A stretch of DNA of 64,000 nucleotides from Mesorhizobium opportunistum WSM2075. GTDB lineage: Bacteria > Pseudomonadota > Alphaproteobacteria > Rhizobiales > Rhizobiaceae. The stretch covers positions 6,080,001-6,144,000 of the forward strand of contig NC_015675.1 of the NCBI RefSeq assembly GCF_000176035.2. Reading direction: 5' to 3'. Of this stretch, positions 33,430 to 41,926 are shown piece after piece (the stretch's first letter is position 1; every line of letters starts with the position of its first letter). The notes below the pieces were generated by a model that saw only the letters and a list, made by a program, of their open reading frames with translations, did not search any database and was not told where the DNA came from. A program made the position numbers and the translations under genes.

Positions 33430-34782
33430 ATGCCCGTTCAGCAGAGAGTGACCCATCGTTCAAAACAAAGCCCCGCCAACCCCATCCTTGCCACCGCCCT
33501 GCTAAGCCTCAGCCTGATCACAATGCCCGGCATAGGCCATGCCGATGGGATCACACTCAAGGTTTTCGGCGGCTCGGCGCTTGACGAACTCGCGCCGCGC
33601 CAACCGCCGGACGAGCAGAAGAAGATCCAGCAGCAGGTCATCGATGGGTTCCTCAGGGCCAACCCCGAGGTGACCGCTGTCGAATGGGACGCGCAGGGGC
33701 CACAGACCGATTCGATCCAGCGCCTGATGACCGCCAAGCTTGCAAACCAGGAAATGGACCTGATCGCCTGCCCGGCCTTCTACACCAACGGCGCCTACGT
33801 CCGGCGCAAGCTGGTCATGCCCATCACCGACAAGATTAAGCCGTTCCAGGACCGGATCGACGCCGCGGCACTTGGCGCCTTCACCATCAGCGGCCAGGTC
33901 TACGGCGTGCCGATCTCGACGCTCTCGACGTCGACGATCTTCTACAATGTCGACCTCTTCCAGAAACTCGCCATCCCGGTGCCGCCGACCTATGACGACC
34001 TGAAGGCGGCGGTGCCGAAATTCAAGGCCGACGGCGTGATCCCGCTTCTGCATCAGGGCTCGAACACCGTGATGTGGCCGATGTGGTATTTCGAAACCTT
34101 CTCGCAGGCCTCGGGCGATGCCGTCGCCAAGACCCAGAAGAACCTCGAGGGCACGGCGAAGTTCACCGATGCGCCCGATGTCGAAGGGTTCAAGCTGATC
34201 AAGCAGTGGGTCGATGACGGCATCCTTTCCAAGGATTCGCTCTCGGTCGACCAGGACGGCATGCGTGCGGCCTTCGCCGCCGGCAAGAGCGCCATGTATT
34301 ATGGCGGAACCTGGGAAGTCCCCTCGCTCCAGACCAGCGTCAAGAACTTCAAATGGGGCGTCTTTGCCTTTCCTAAAATGGACGGAACGCCGGGGGCGCC
34401 GGGCCATGGCGGCGGTGCCGACAACGGCATGTGCGTTTCCTCGTCGATCCCGCCCGAGAAGCTCGATGCCGCCGTCAAGTTCATCGAATATCTGACTAAG
34501 CCGGAGGTGGCGACGCTCTATCTTGCACCGGAGCAGCCGATCGCGGCCTCGATCAAGGGGGTGCCGCAGGTCGACGATGCCTATGCCGTCGAACTGCGCA
34601 AGCAAGCCTTCCCGAGCACGATCAAGTTCCTCGACTGGATCTGGCCGTCGGAAGTCGCGACGGCCACGGCTTCGGCCATCGCCGGCATCGTCGGCGGCAC
34701 GACGACGCCCGAGGATGCCGCCACCTCGATCCAAACCACCTTCGACGACCTCAAGGCCCAGGGCAATTGGCCGCCGAAGTAA
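33430..34782 (+). CDS. Carbohydrate ABC transporter substrate-binding protein
   Basis: 450-aa CUT1 binding protein. ATG 33430 is preceded by AAGGAGAG; the leader (NPILATALLSLSLITMPGIGHA) is a Sec signal after a basic start. The mature protein resembles sugar-binding proteins of family 1 (FYNVDLFQKLAIPVPPTYDDL). First gene of an operon with an isomerase, two permeases and a Gfo/Idh dehydrogenase, so it likely brings in a sugar or polyol that these enzymes isomerise and oxidise. Driven by the promoter with shared element A. Confidence 0.87.
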   Translation: MPVQQRVTHRSKQSPANPILATALLSLSLITMPGIGHADGITLKVFGGSALDELAPRQPPDEQKKIQQQVIDGFLRANPEVTAVEWDAQGPQTDSIQRLMTAKLANQEMDLIACPAFYTNGAYVRRKLVMPITDKIKPFQDRIDAAALGAFTISGQVYGVPISTLSTSTIFYNVDLFQKLAIPVPPTYDDLKAAVPKFKADGVIPLLHQGSNTVMWPMWYFETFSQASGDAVAKTQKNLEGTAKFTDAPDVEGFKLIKQWVDDGILSKDSLSVDQDGMRAAFAAGKSAMYYGGTWEVPSLQTSVKNFKWGVFAFPKMDGTPGAPGHGGGADNGMCVSSSIPPEKLDAAVKFIEYLTKPEVATLYLAPEQPIAASIKGVPQVDDAYAVELRKQAFPSTIKFLDWIWPSEVATATASAIAGIVGGTTTPEDAATSIQTTFDDLKAQGNWPPK

Positions 34783-34840
34783 GCGCCGATCTTGGGCGGA
34801 CGCGCATTCAGCCGAGTGATGCGCCAAGCATGAAAACAGG

Positions 34841-34862
34841 GGCCGCCCGCTTCGGGGCAGCC
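34841..34862 (+). other. Hairpin after the binding-protein gene
   Basis: GGCCGCCC and GGGGCAGCC form a stem of seven pairs with one mismatch, 58 nt after the binding-protein stop and just before the isomerase ribosome site. It is weaker than the hairpins at the same relative position in three other importer operons of the window. Confidence 0.4.
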
Positions 34863-34882
34863 TCATCAATCGGAGAGAACAC

Positions 34883-35821
34883 ATGACGCAGACTCGCGCC
34901 GAGCGGCAGCGCTTCTCGATCGGCTATCACCTGAACAGCTGGGACCTGACCGGCCTTCCGCTCGGGCCGGCCATCAAATTCCTGGCCGAACAGGGTTTCG
35001 GCTGGTTCGAGATCCTCGCCTTCACCAGCCTTTCGGACCAGTACGCCCGCAAATACATGCAGCTCGGCAATCAGGCGCCAATGGGGGTGACCACCGACAC
35101 CGACATCCTGCGGCGCTATGCACTGCTCTCGGAAGGCCAGAGCGAGCATGGCATCAAGCTCTCCTCCTTCTACGTCAATGCGATCTTCACCAACCCTGTC
35201 GCCTGGCCTTACGAACGCGACGTGCTGGTGGCGCTGACCAGGATGCTCAGGGGTTTTGGGTCACCGGTGCTGGTTCTCGGTGGCGGTCCCTCGGAAGCCA
35301 TCGCCGGCGCCCACACGGCCGACGACTACCGCGCCTTTTGCCGGGCCCTGGAGGATGTCGGCAGGCGGACAAAGGACCTCGGCATTGAGACGGTCTATCA
35401 CCCGCATCTCGATACCTTTATCGAGCGCCGCGACCAGCTCGATCGTATGATGGATGAGCTCGATACCGATCTTGCCGGCCTGTGCATCGATCCGGCCCAT
35501 CTTGCCCACACCAATTCCGATCCTGTGGACGCGGTCAGGACCTACATTTCGGCCGTGCGCTACATGCATTTCAAGGATACCAGGGTGGACCCGGGCCTGA
35601 AGGGCTATGACCGCTATGGCGCCTTTTGCGAACTCGGCGCCGGCGTCGTCGATCTCGCCGGCATCGTCGACGTGTTGCTGGAGGCCAATTACGACGGTCT
35701 CGCCATCATCGAGCTGGATGCGTCGAAGAAGACGGCGGAGCAAAGCGCGCTGGAAAGCATCGCCTATACCAGGGACACGCTCGGGCTGGTGCTGACGCCG
35801 CAAAGCGCGAAGGCCGCATGA
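34883..35821 (+). CDS. Sugar phosphate isomerase/epimerase (AP endonuclease 2 TIM barrel)
   Basis: 312-aa TIM-barrel protein of the xylose-isomerase-like family. Probable metal ligands lie in TVYHPHLDTF, LCIDPAHLAH, MHFKDTR and AIIELD. IolE-type dehydratases, hydroxypyruvate isomerases and 3-ketosugar epimerases share this fold. It lies between the binding protein and permease genes and overlaps the first permease start (ATGA). With the Gfo/Idh gene later in the operon, a 3-keto-sugar or inositol-like route is plausible. Confidence 0.8.
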   Translation: MTQTRAERQRFSIGYHLNSWDLTGLPLGPAIKFLAEQGFGWFEILAFTSLSDQYARKYMQLGNQAPMGVTTDTDILRRYALLSEGQSEHGIKLSSFYVNAIFTNPVAWPYERDVLVALTRMLRGFGSPVLVLGGGPSEAIAGAHTADDYRAFCRALEDVGRRTKDLGIETVYHPHLDTFIERRDQLDRMMDELDTDLAGLCIDPAHLAHTNSDPVDAVRTYISAVRYMHFKDTRVDPGLKGYDRYGAFCELGAGVVDLAGIVDVLLEANYDGLAIIELDASKKTAEQSALESIAYTRDTLGLVLTPQSAKAA

Positions 35822-36753
35822 TCACGCGGCCACAAGAAGTCGCTCCTGCTCCGGGTCGTTCCGGCGCTTGGCGCTTCGGTGCCGGGGACGGTGCCGTCGC
35901 CTTCTTGATGATCCTGCCCGCCGCGATCCTGTTTTGCCTCTTCTACCTTTGGCCGTTCATCAACGGTTTCTGGCTCAGCCTGCACAATTGGGACGGGTTT
36001 TCGGACCCGACCTGGGCAGGCTTTTCCAACTATCAACGCCTCCTGCACGACCGCATCTTCCTCGGCGCGCTGCGCAACAATTTGATCTTCGTCGTTGCCG
36101 TCGTCATCTTGAAGAACGTGCTCGGCCTCGGGCTGGCGCTGCTGCTAAACCGGGCGCTGGTCGGCCGCGCTTTCTTTCGTGCAGCCGCATTCGTTCCGGT
36201 GACGATGTCCTTCGTCGCCGTCGGACTGCTCTGGTCCTGGATCTACAATCCGGTCTTCGGCCTGCTCAACGGCGCGCTCGACCTGTTCGGCCTCGGCGCG
36301 CTGAAACAATCATGGCTGGGCGACGCCGACATCGCGCTCTATTCGATCATCGTCGTCGACGTCTGGAAATGGCTCGGCTTCCATGCCGTCATCTACCTCG
36401 CGGGGTTGCAGACGATCCCGTCGGAACTCTATGAATCGGCCAAGATGGACGGCGCCGGCCCGCTGCAGCGCTTTCGGCACGTCACCGTGCCGATGATGAT
36501 GCCGATCGTGTTCATCAACACCATCCTCGGCCTTTCCGGCGCCTTCGTGCGCAACTTCGACATCGTCTATGTCTTGACCAAGGGCGGTCCGAACCATGCC
36601 ACCGAAGTCGTACTCACCTACATGATGAGCAAGGCTTTCCAGGACGGCGCCATGAGCTATGCCGCGGCCATCGGCTATGTGCTGTTCCTGATCGTCGGGC
36701 TGGCCAGCGTCGGCCTGCTCGCCCTGATGCGGCGACAAAGGCTGGACGTATGA
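35818..36753 (+). CDS. Carbohydrate ABC transporter permease (MalF type)
   Basis: 311-aa permease with six probable membrane helices and EAA loop ELYESAKMDGAGPLQRFRHV. Its ATG overlaps the isomerase stop and its own stop overlaps the next permease, indicating translational coupling. It forms half of the CUT1 channel. Confidence 0.88.
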   Translation: MITRPQEVAPAPGRSGAWRFGAGDGAVAFLMILPAAILFCLFYLWPFINGFWLSLHNWDGFSDPTWAGFSNYQRLLHDRIFLGALRNNLIFVVAVVILKNVLGLGLALLLNRALVGRAFFRAAAFVPVTMSFVAVGLLWSWIYNPVFGLLNGALDLFGLGALKQSWLGDADIALYSIIVVDVWKWLGFHAVIYLAGLQTIPSELYESAKMDGAGPLQRFRHVTVPMMMPIVFINTILGLSGAFVRNFDIVYVLTKGGPNHATEVVLTYMMSKAFQDGAMSYAAAIGYVLFLIVGLASVGLLALMRRQRLDV

Positions 36754-37646
36754 TGAACGGCGCGGCCGACCCTTTGCCCACCCTCGATGATGGCGCGGCC
36801 TACAGCCGCCGTCGCCTTGGCACGCGCGACCTGCTCGAAGTCGCGGGTATCTACGCGGCGCTCGCTTTGGTGCTCATCGAGACGCTCTATCCCTTGCTTT
36901 GGGTGCTGTTCGGCTCGCTCAAGACCAAAGAGGAGATGCTGAGCAACATCTGGGGCCCGCCATCGAGCCTGGTGCTGCAGAACTATGTCGATGCCTGGCG
37001 CATCGCCGGCATGGGATCGCGTATCGTCAGCAGCATTCTCGTCACCGGTTCGGCCCTGATCATCCTGGTCGTCGTGGCAACGCCCTGCGCCTATGCATTG
37101 GCGCGCCTGCGGTTTCCTGGACGCGGCCTCGTGGTGGCGGTGGCAGTGGCGGCCATGCTGGTGCCCCCGCAGGTGATGGCCATTCCGCTGTTCATGGTGG
37201 CGCGCGATCTCGGCCTGATCAACAACCGGCTCGGGATTGCCTTCGTCTATGCGGCGACGTCGCTGCCGCTGTCGGTCTTCATCCTGCGCAGCTTCTTCGT
37301 CACGCTGCCCGCCGATCTCGAGGACGCAGCGCGCGTCGACGGCGCGAGCCGCCTCGAGATCCTGATCCACATCATGCTGCCGCTGGTCCGGCCGGGCGTC
37401 GCGCTGATCACGATCTTCGGCTTCATCGAGATCTGGAACGATTTCTTCCTCGCCTTCCTGCTGCTGCGCGACCCCTCCGTACAGACCATCCCGCTCGGCC
37501 TGGTCAGCTTCTTCCAGCAGTATGATTCGCTCTGGACGCTCTATTTCGCCGCGTTGACGATCACGACACTGCCGGTGATCGTCGTCTTCGTTGCCATGCA
37601 ACGGCAGTTCATCGCCGGCCTGACAGCCGGCGCCGTGAAGGGTTGA
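36750..37646 (+). CDS. Carbohydrate ABC transporter permease (MalG type)
   Basis: 298-aa permease with EAA loop DLEDAARVDGASRLEILIHI and six membrane segments. It overlaps the preceding permease by 4 nt. As in the 10-13 kb operon, no ATPase gene accompanies it, so a shared MsmK/UgpC-type ATPase elsewhere is required. Confidence 0.88.
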   Translation: MMNGAADPLPTLDDGAAYSRRRLGTRDLLEVAGIYAALALVLIETLYPLLWVLFGSLKTKEEMLSNIWGPPSSLVLQNYVDAWRIAGMGSRIVSSILVTGSALIILVVVATPCAYALARLRFPGRGLVVAVAVAAMLVPPQVMAIPLFMVARDLGLINNRLGIAFVYAATSLPLSVFILRSFFVTLPADLEDAARVDGASRLEILIHIMLPLVRPGVALITIFGFIEIWNDFFLAFLLLRDPSVQTIPLGLVSFFQQYDSLWTLYFAALTITTLPVIVVFVAMQRQFIAGLTAGAVKG

Positions 37647-37647
37647 T

Positions 37648-38718
37648 ATGCAGGATCGCGTCATTGGCGTTGGCGTCATCGGTTGCGGCGAAATCGCTCA
37701 GCTGATGCATTTGCCGTATCTCATGGAATTGCCGGCGTTTCGCATCGCCGCTCTCTGCGACATCTCGCGGGGGACGGTCGACAAGGTCGGGGAGCACTAT
37801 GGCGTCGCGGGAAGGTATACCGATCATCGCGCCCTGCTCGCCGACCCGAATGTCGATGCGGTGGTGATCTGCACTTACGATCATGGCGAGATGGTCGCCG
37901 ACGCGATCCGCGCCGGCAAGCACCTGATCGTCGAGAAACCGCTCGCCTTCACGCCGCAAGAGGCACGTCCGCTGGTCGAACAGGCCGAGCGGAGCGGCCT
38001 CGTCGCCCTTGTTGGCTACATGAAATTCTACGATCCCGGCTATGAGACCGGATTGGAGCGCATAGCCGCCATCGGCCGGCCGAAGTCGATCCATATCCAC
38101 GATTTCGCGGGCCGCTTCGACCGCTATGGCAAGCTCTACACGCAGACCCGGATCACCGACGTGCCGGCCGATGTGTTGACGGCGGGACGCGGTGCGGTCG
38201 CCCGGCGCGTCGAGGCGGCGCTCGGTGTGGACCATGCCGGCTATCGCGATCTCTATCTTGTACTGCTCAGCCTCGCCAGCCACGACCTTGCCGTCATGCG
38301 CGGTGCGTTCGGCACGCCCGACCGTGTCGTCCATGCGCAACAGACCGGTCCGAACCAGTTGCTGGCGGTCCTCGACTATGATGACGTTCCTTGCCTCTTC
38401 GACATGGCACTTGCCCAGTATGAATGGTGGGACGAGTGGATCCATGTGCATGGCGAGCGCGACGAGGTGCGGATCGAATTCCAGAACCCCTATTTCCGCA
38501 ATGCCTCGGCAACCGTGCGCCTGCGCGAGGCAACAGGCGAAACCGCGTCCGAGCGCACCATACCGGGTTTCCCGGACACCTCGTTCCGTCGGGAATGGCA
38601 GCATTTCGCCGATTGCATCCTGTCCGGGGCAACGCCGCGCACCCCACTTTCAGGCGGGCTTACCGATCTCGATCTTGCGGTCCGGATGATCCAGGCAATG
38701 CCGCCAAAACGGCTCTGA
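37648..38718 (+). CDS. Gfo/Idh/MocA family dehydrogenase
   Basis: 356-aa NAD(P)-dependent sugar/inositol dehydrogenase. N-terminal Rossmann fold with VGVIGCGEIAQ, then the EKPLA motif with the catalytic Lys, and a C-terminal alpha/beta domain. It follows the permease by one nucleotide and ends the operon. Members oxidise a ring hydroxyl of sugars, sugar acids or inositols; in tandem with the TIM-barrel isomerase it suggests oxidation then epimerisation or dehydration of the imported sugar. Confidence 0.87.
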   Translation: MQDRVIGVGVIGCGEIAQLMHLPYLMELPAFRIAALCDISRGTVDKVGEHYGVAGRYTDHRALLADPNVDAVVICTYDHGEMVADAIRAGKHLIVEKPLAFTPQEARPLVEQAERSGLVALVGYMKFYDPGYETGLERIAAIGRPKSIHIHDFAGRFDRYGKLYTQTRITDVPADVLTAGRGAVARRVEAALGVDHAGYRDLYLVLLSLASHDLAVMRGAFGTPDRVVHAQQTGPNQLLAVLDYDDVPCLFDMALAQYEWWDEWIHVHGERDEVRIEFQNPYFRNASATVRLREATGETASERTIPGFPDTSFRREWQHFADCILSGATPRTPLSGGLTDLDLAVRMIQAMPPKRL

Positions 38719-38750
38719 CGGTACATCCACCCGGGAATTTGCGGCGACCC

Positions 38751-39557
38751 CTAGCGATATTTTGGAAACGCGCCGCCGGCCGGCGCGTTGGCCCAGCTCT
38801 GCAAGGTCTGACCGCCGTCGATCAACCAGTCGACGCCGGTCACATGCCTTGCCTCGTCCGAAGCGAGGAAGGCCACCGCGGCAGCGACATCCTCCGGCTG
38901 GCCAATGCGGCGCAGGGGGATCCGGTCGGCGAAATGCTGGACGCTGCTTTTGAAATCGCCGTCGCCTGCAGCCGGCACGCCGAGCGTCGTCTCGATCACG
39001 CCGGGGCAGATGGCGTTGACGCGTATGCCGTAGGGGGCGGCATCGAGCGCGGCGACGCGCGTCAGCCCGACGACGCCATGTTTCGAAGCGACATAACCGG
39101 CGCCGCCCGAAAGCACGTCCCAGCCGGCCATGGACGAACCCATGTTGACGATCGAGCCGCCGGCTCCGGCCTTGATCATGGCCTGGAGCGAGGCCTGCAG
39201 GACGAGGAAGATGCCGCGCAAATTGATGCGGATGATGGTGTCCCAGTCCTCGACCGGCAAATCATGCACGGGAGCGACGGCGCCCGAAATCCCGGCATTG
39301 TTGAATACGACGTCCAGGCCGCCAAATGCCTCGACGGTCGTTTCGACGGCGTTGCGCACATTCTGCTCATCGGTGACGTCGGCTTCGATGGCGACCGTGT
39401 CTTCGCCGAGAGAGCTGGCCAGTTGCCGGGCCGCCGCGCCGTTGCGGTCGACAATGGCAACCCGCGCGCCTTCGTCGCGGAAACGCCGGACCGCGGCACT
39501 GCCAATGGCGCCGGCGCCGCCGGTGACGAGGACCGTCTTCTGGTCGAACCGTTTCAT
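38751..39557 (-). CDS. Short-chain dehydrogenase/reductase
   Basis: 268-aa classical SDR: TGGAGAIGSA, NNAG, NMGSSMAG with the catalytic Ser, YVASK, and the C-terminal DGGQT. ATG 39557 overlaps the stop of the epimerase gene, so the two form one operon. It converges on the Gfo/Idh gene with a 32-bp gap. It probably acts on the same sugar or sugar acid; its operon shares the common promoter element (copy B). Confidence 0.85.
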   Translation of the reverse strand: MKRFDQKTVLVTGGAGAIGSAAVRRFRDEGARVAIVDRNGAAARQLASSLGEDTVAIEADVTDEQNVRNAVETTVEAFGGLDVVFNNAGISGAVAPVHDLPVEDWDTIIRINLRGIFLVLQASLQAMIKAGAGGSIVNMGSSMAGWDVLSGGAGYVASKHGVVGLTRVAALDAAPYGIRVNAICPGVIETTLGVPAAGDGDFKSSVQHFADRIPLRRIGQPEDVAAAVAFLASDEARHVTGVDWLIDGGQTLQSWANAPAGGAFPKYR

Positions 39558-40414
39558 CCCTGGGTCTCCGGCTTTGGATAGGAACGCCATGAGTGCTCCG
39601 GCGCGAAGCCGATCGTCGCGCGCGCGTGGGCCGTATCGAGCACGGCGCCGAAACCGGCGATTGGCCGCGACAGGGCGACCCCCGGATAGACCCGGCGGAC
39701 CAGCGCTTCGGTTTCCTCTTCCATGAAGGTGTCGGCGGCACTGAGCAGGACCCGCAGATGGCCGCCGCCTTGCCATTCGAGCGCCCGCAGGAAGCCCTGC
39801 CCGGCATCACGCGCATCGAGATAGCTCCACAGGTCGCGGGCACTGTCGGCGGTGGCGCGGCGCGGGCCGACGCCGGCGAAAAAGGATTGCGGGGTCTGGA
39901 TCCACGGCATGCGGATGCTGACCGCCGAAAAAGCGCCGCGGCGCACCGCCGCGTCGACGATTTCCTCACCCAGCCACTTCGACAAGCCGTAAGGATCCTG
40001 CGCACCGACCGGATGGTTCATGTCGACCGGCAGATAGGGCGGAATGACCGCCTTCTCGAAGAAGGGATAACCGAAGACGCTGAAGGAGGAGGCATAGACG
40101 AAGCGCCCGATGCCAGCCAGGGCCGCAGCTTCGACGACATTGTAGGCGGTCGCGACGTTGGTCCTGAACACCTCGCCGCCGGCCCGACCGGTCGGCCGCG
40201 GAATGGCCGCGACATGCACGACGGCATCGCAGTCGCGCACCAGTTGAAGCGCCGATCCCAGGTCCGTCAGGTCGGCGGTGGCATGACGCCATGCGCTCCC
40301 GACCGGCGCCACCGCATCGATGCCCAGCACATCATGGCCGGCGGCAATCAGTGCCTCGGCCACATGACGGCCGAGCAGGCCACTGGCTCCGGTGACAATC
40401 GTCTTCATAATCAC
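39554..40414 (-). CDS. NAD-dependent epimerase/dehydratase (extended SDR)
   Basis: 286-aa extended SDR with TGASGLLGRHVAEAL at the N-terminus, VVHVAAIPRP in mid-domain and YGLSKWLGEE containing the Tyr-Lys pair. Uronate dehydrogenases and sugar epimerases look like this. It starts 34 bp downstream of element copy B and is first in the two-gene operon. ATG 40408 is an alternative start. With the SDR after it, it fits oxidation of an aldose or uronate. Confidence 0.84.
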   Translation of the reverse strand: MIMKTIVTGASGLLGRHVAEALIAAGHDVLGIDAVAPVGSAWRHATADLTDLGSALQLVRDCDAVVHVAAIPRPTGRAGGEVFRTNVATAYNVVEAAALAGIGRFVYASSFSVFGYPFFEKAVIPPYLPVDMNHPVGAQDPYGLSKWLGEEIVDAAVRRGAFSAVSIRMPWIQTPQSFFAGVGPRRATADSARDLWSYLDARDAGQGFLRALEWQGGGHLRVLLSAADTFMEEETEALVRRVYPGVALSRPIAGFGAVLDTAHARATIGFAPEHSWRSYPKPETQG

Positions 40415-40447
40415 GGCCCTCGGCTCGCACGCTCAATGGCTTGAATA

Positions 40448-40495
40448 TCATTGATGGTCATACAAATCGAGCGCAAGATTGCATACCCTTGTCAA
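40448..40495 (-). promoter_or_regulatory. Promoter with shared element (copy B), epimerase/SDR operon
   Basis: On the minus strand, TTGACA (40495-40490) is followed 33 bp later by TATGACCATCAATGA (40462-40448), a 14/15 match to copies A and C. The element begins at nearly the same distance from the -35 hexamer as in A (32 bp) and C (31 bp). Confidence 0.62.
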
Positions 40496-40581
40496 GGCCA
40501 TATCGCACTGGACAAATAGCGCATACGCTTATCGGAGCGGCGTGCGCAAGGCCGGAGAGCACAGCTTTGCGTCGAACGGGA

Positions 40582-40624
40582 TTGACTTGGCATCCGCCAA
40601 GGTTTTTTGTATGAGCATCAACGA
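40582..40624 (+). promoter_or_regulatory. Promoter with shared element (copy D), isochorismatase-MarR-enamidase operon
   Basis: TTGACT at 40582-40587 and TTTTGT at 40605-40610 with a 17-bp spacer, then TATGAGCATCAACGA (40610-40624), a 14/15 match to copies A and C. The ribosome site AAAGGAG and ATG 40644 follow. Confidence 0.6.
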
Positions 40625-40643
40625 TCGACCAAAGGAGATCGCC

Positions 40644-41288
40644 ATGGCCGTGGACGTTTTTTCCTCGCATCGGCACGATGATGCGGTGCGCCTCGATCCG
40701 CAACGCGCAGCCATTGTCGTCATCGACATGGTCAATGAATTCTGCAAGCCCGGCGGGGCCATGGTCCTGCCTGGATACGAGACGCTGGTCGCGCCGCAAC
40801 TGGCCGTCATCGAGGCTGCGCGCGCCGCCGGTGTGCCGGTGATCTGGGTTCACGATGCCCACCGGCCCGGCATGCGCCGCGAGCGTGAATGGGTAAAGCG
40901 CACACCGCATTGCGTGGAGGGAAGCTGGGGACCGGAAATCATCGAGGATCTCGGTGCGCGCGACGACGAGATCCACGTCATCAAGCGGCGCTACTCGGCC
41001 TTCTTCCAGACCGACCTCGACCTGACCCTCAAGGACATGCAGGTCGACCAGTTGATCATCTTCGGCGTGGTCACCAATATCTGCGTGAGATCGACCGTCC
41101 ACGACGCTTTTTTCCAGGGTTATGAAGTGGTGGTGCCGAGCGATTGCTGCGCGGCGACCGGACCGCGCGAGCAGGAAAGCTCGCTCTACGACATAGCGAC
41201 GCATTTCGGCGTGGTCAGCGATTCGGCTGATGTCGTCGCGGCATTGCGCGACGGGACGTCGCTGCAGCCGGCGAGCGTCGCGGCGTGA
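40644..41288 (+). CDS. Isochorismatase-like cysteine hydrolase (amidase type)
   Basis: 214-aa isochorismatase-fold hydrolase with the D-K-C triad in VVIDMVNEFC, VIKRRYSAF and GVVTNICVRST. This fold includes nicotinamidase, N-carbamoylsarcosine and biuret hydrolase, maleamate amidase and RutB, all cleaving C-N bonds. ATG 40644 follows AAAGGAG by 6 nt; an in-frame ATG at 40611 lies inside the promoter element. It is first in an operon with a MarR regulator and an enamidase, a context pointing to an amide released from an opened N-heterocycle. Confidence 0.84.
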   Translation: MAVDVFSSHRHDDAVRLDPQRAAIVVIDMVNEFCKPGGAMVLPGYETLVAPQLAVIEAARAAGVPVIWVHDAHRPGMRREREWVKRTPHCVEGSWGPEIIEDLGARDDEIHVIKRRYSAFFQTDLDLTLKDMQVDQLIIFGVVTNICVRSTVHDAFFQGYEVVVPSDCCAATGPREQESSLYDIATHFGVVSDSADVVAALRDGTSLQPASVAA

Positions 41289-41334
41289 GCCTTTTAGAGC
41301 CAGCGGCATCCAAGACATGCGATAGGAGTCCGGT

Positions 41335-41883
41335 TTGACGACCGAAAAGAAATCCGGGAAAGATGAGACGCCGAGGCGGCAACGCGGCAGCGCGGTGCCG
41401 CTGAGCCGCGAGCAGATGCTGGAGCGATACGCCGAGACCGGATACGAGTTGGACCGCCACCCGGCGCACGTCATCCGCAAGGCGCATCAGCGCGCGACAC
41501 TGCGCTTCCAGCAGGTCATGGCTGGCGAAGACCTTTCGCCAACCCAGTTCGCGGCGCTTGCCACGATCCTCAAACATGGCGAAGTCTCGCAGAACCATCT
41601 CGGCCGGCTGACGGCGATGGACCCGTCGACCATCAGCATCGTCATGCGCAAGCTGCTCAAGCACGGGCTGATCACGCGCAGCGCTTCCGACACCGATCAG
41701 CGCCTGTCGATGATCGCGCTGACCGAGAAAGGTACCGAATATACGCTCGAGCGGCTCGAACGCAGTGTCGAGGTCGGACGGCGGTTCCTGTCGCCTCTGT
41801 CAGCCACCGAGCAAGCGACGTTGCTGCGGCTGCTCCAGCGCATCAATGACGACGATCCATCGAATGGGGACAACGGCAAATAA
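41335..41883 (+). CDS. MarR family transcriptional regulator
   Basis: 182-aa regulator starting at TTG 41335 (AGGAG 6 nt upstream), with a ~35-residue basic tail before the MarR winged helix (FAALATILKHGEVSQNHLGR, AMDPSTISIVMRKLLKHGLI, SDTDQRLSMIALTEKG). It lies between the isochorismatase and enamidase genes. NicR, the nicotinate-pathway repressor, is also MarR-type. It is the only regulator inside the group of operons that share the TATGACCATCAA element, so it is my first candidate for the protein that binds it. Confidence 0.88.
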   Translation: MTTEKKSGKDETPRRQRGSAVPLSREQMLERYAETGYELDRHPAHVIRKAHQRATLRFQQVMAGEDLSPTQFAALATILKHGEVSQNHLGRLTAMDPSTISIVMRKLLKHGLITRSASDTDQRLSMIALTEKGTEYTLERLERSVEVGRRFLSPLSATEQATLLRLLQRINDDDPSNGDNGK

Positions 41884-41926
41884 GGCGCGCCCAGGCCCTT
41901 TTCCATACCAGCAGAAATGAGAACCG

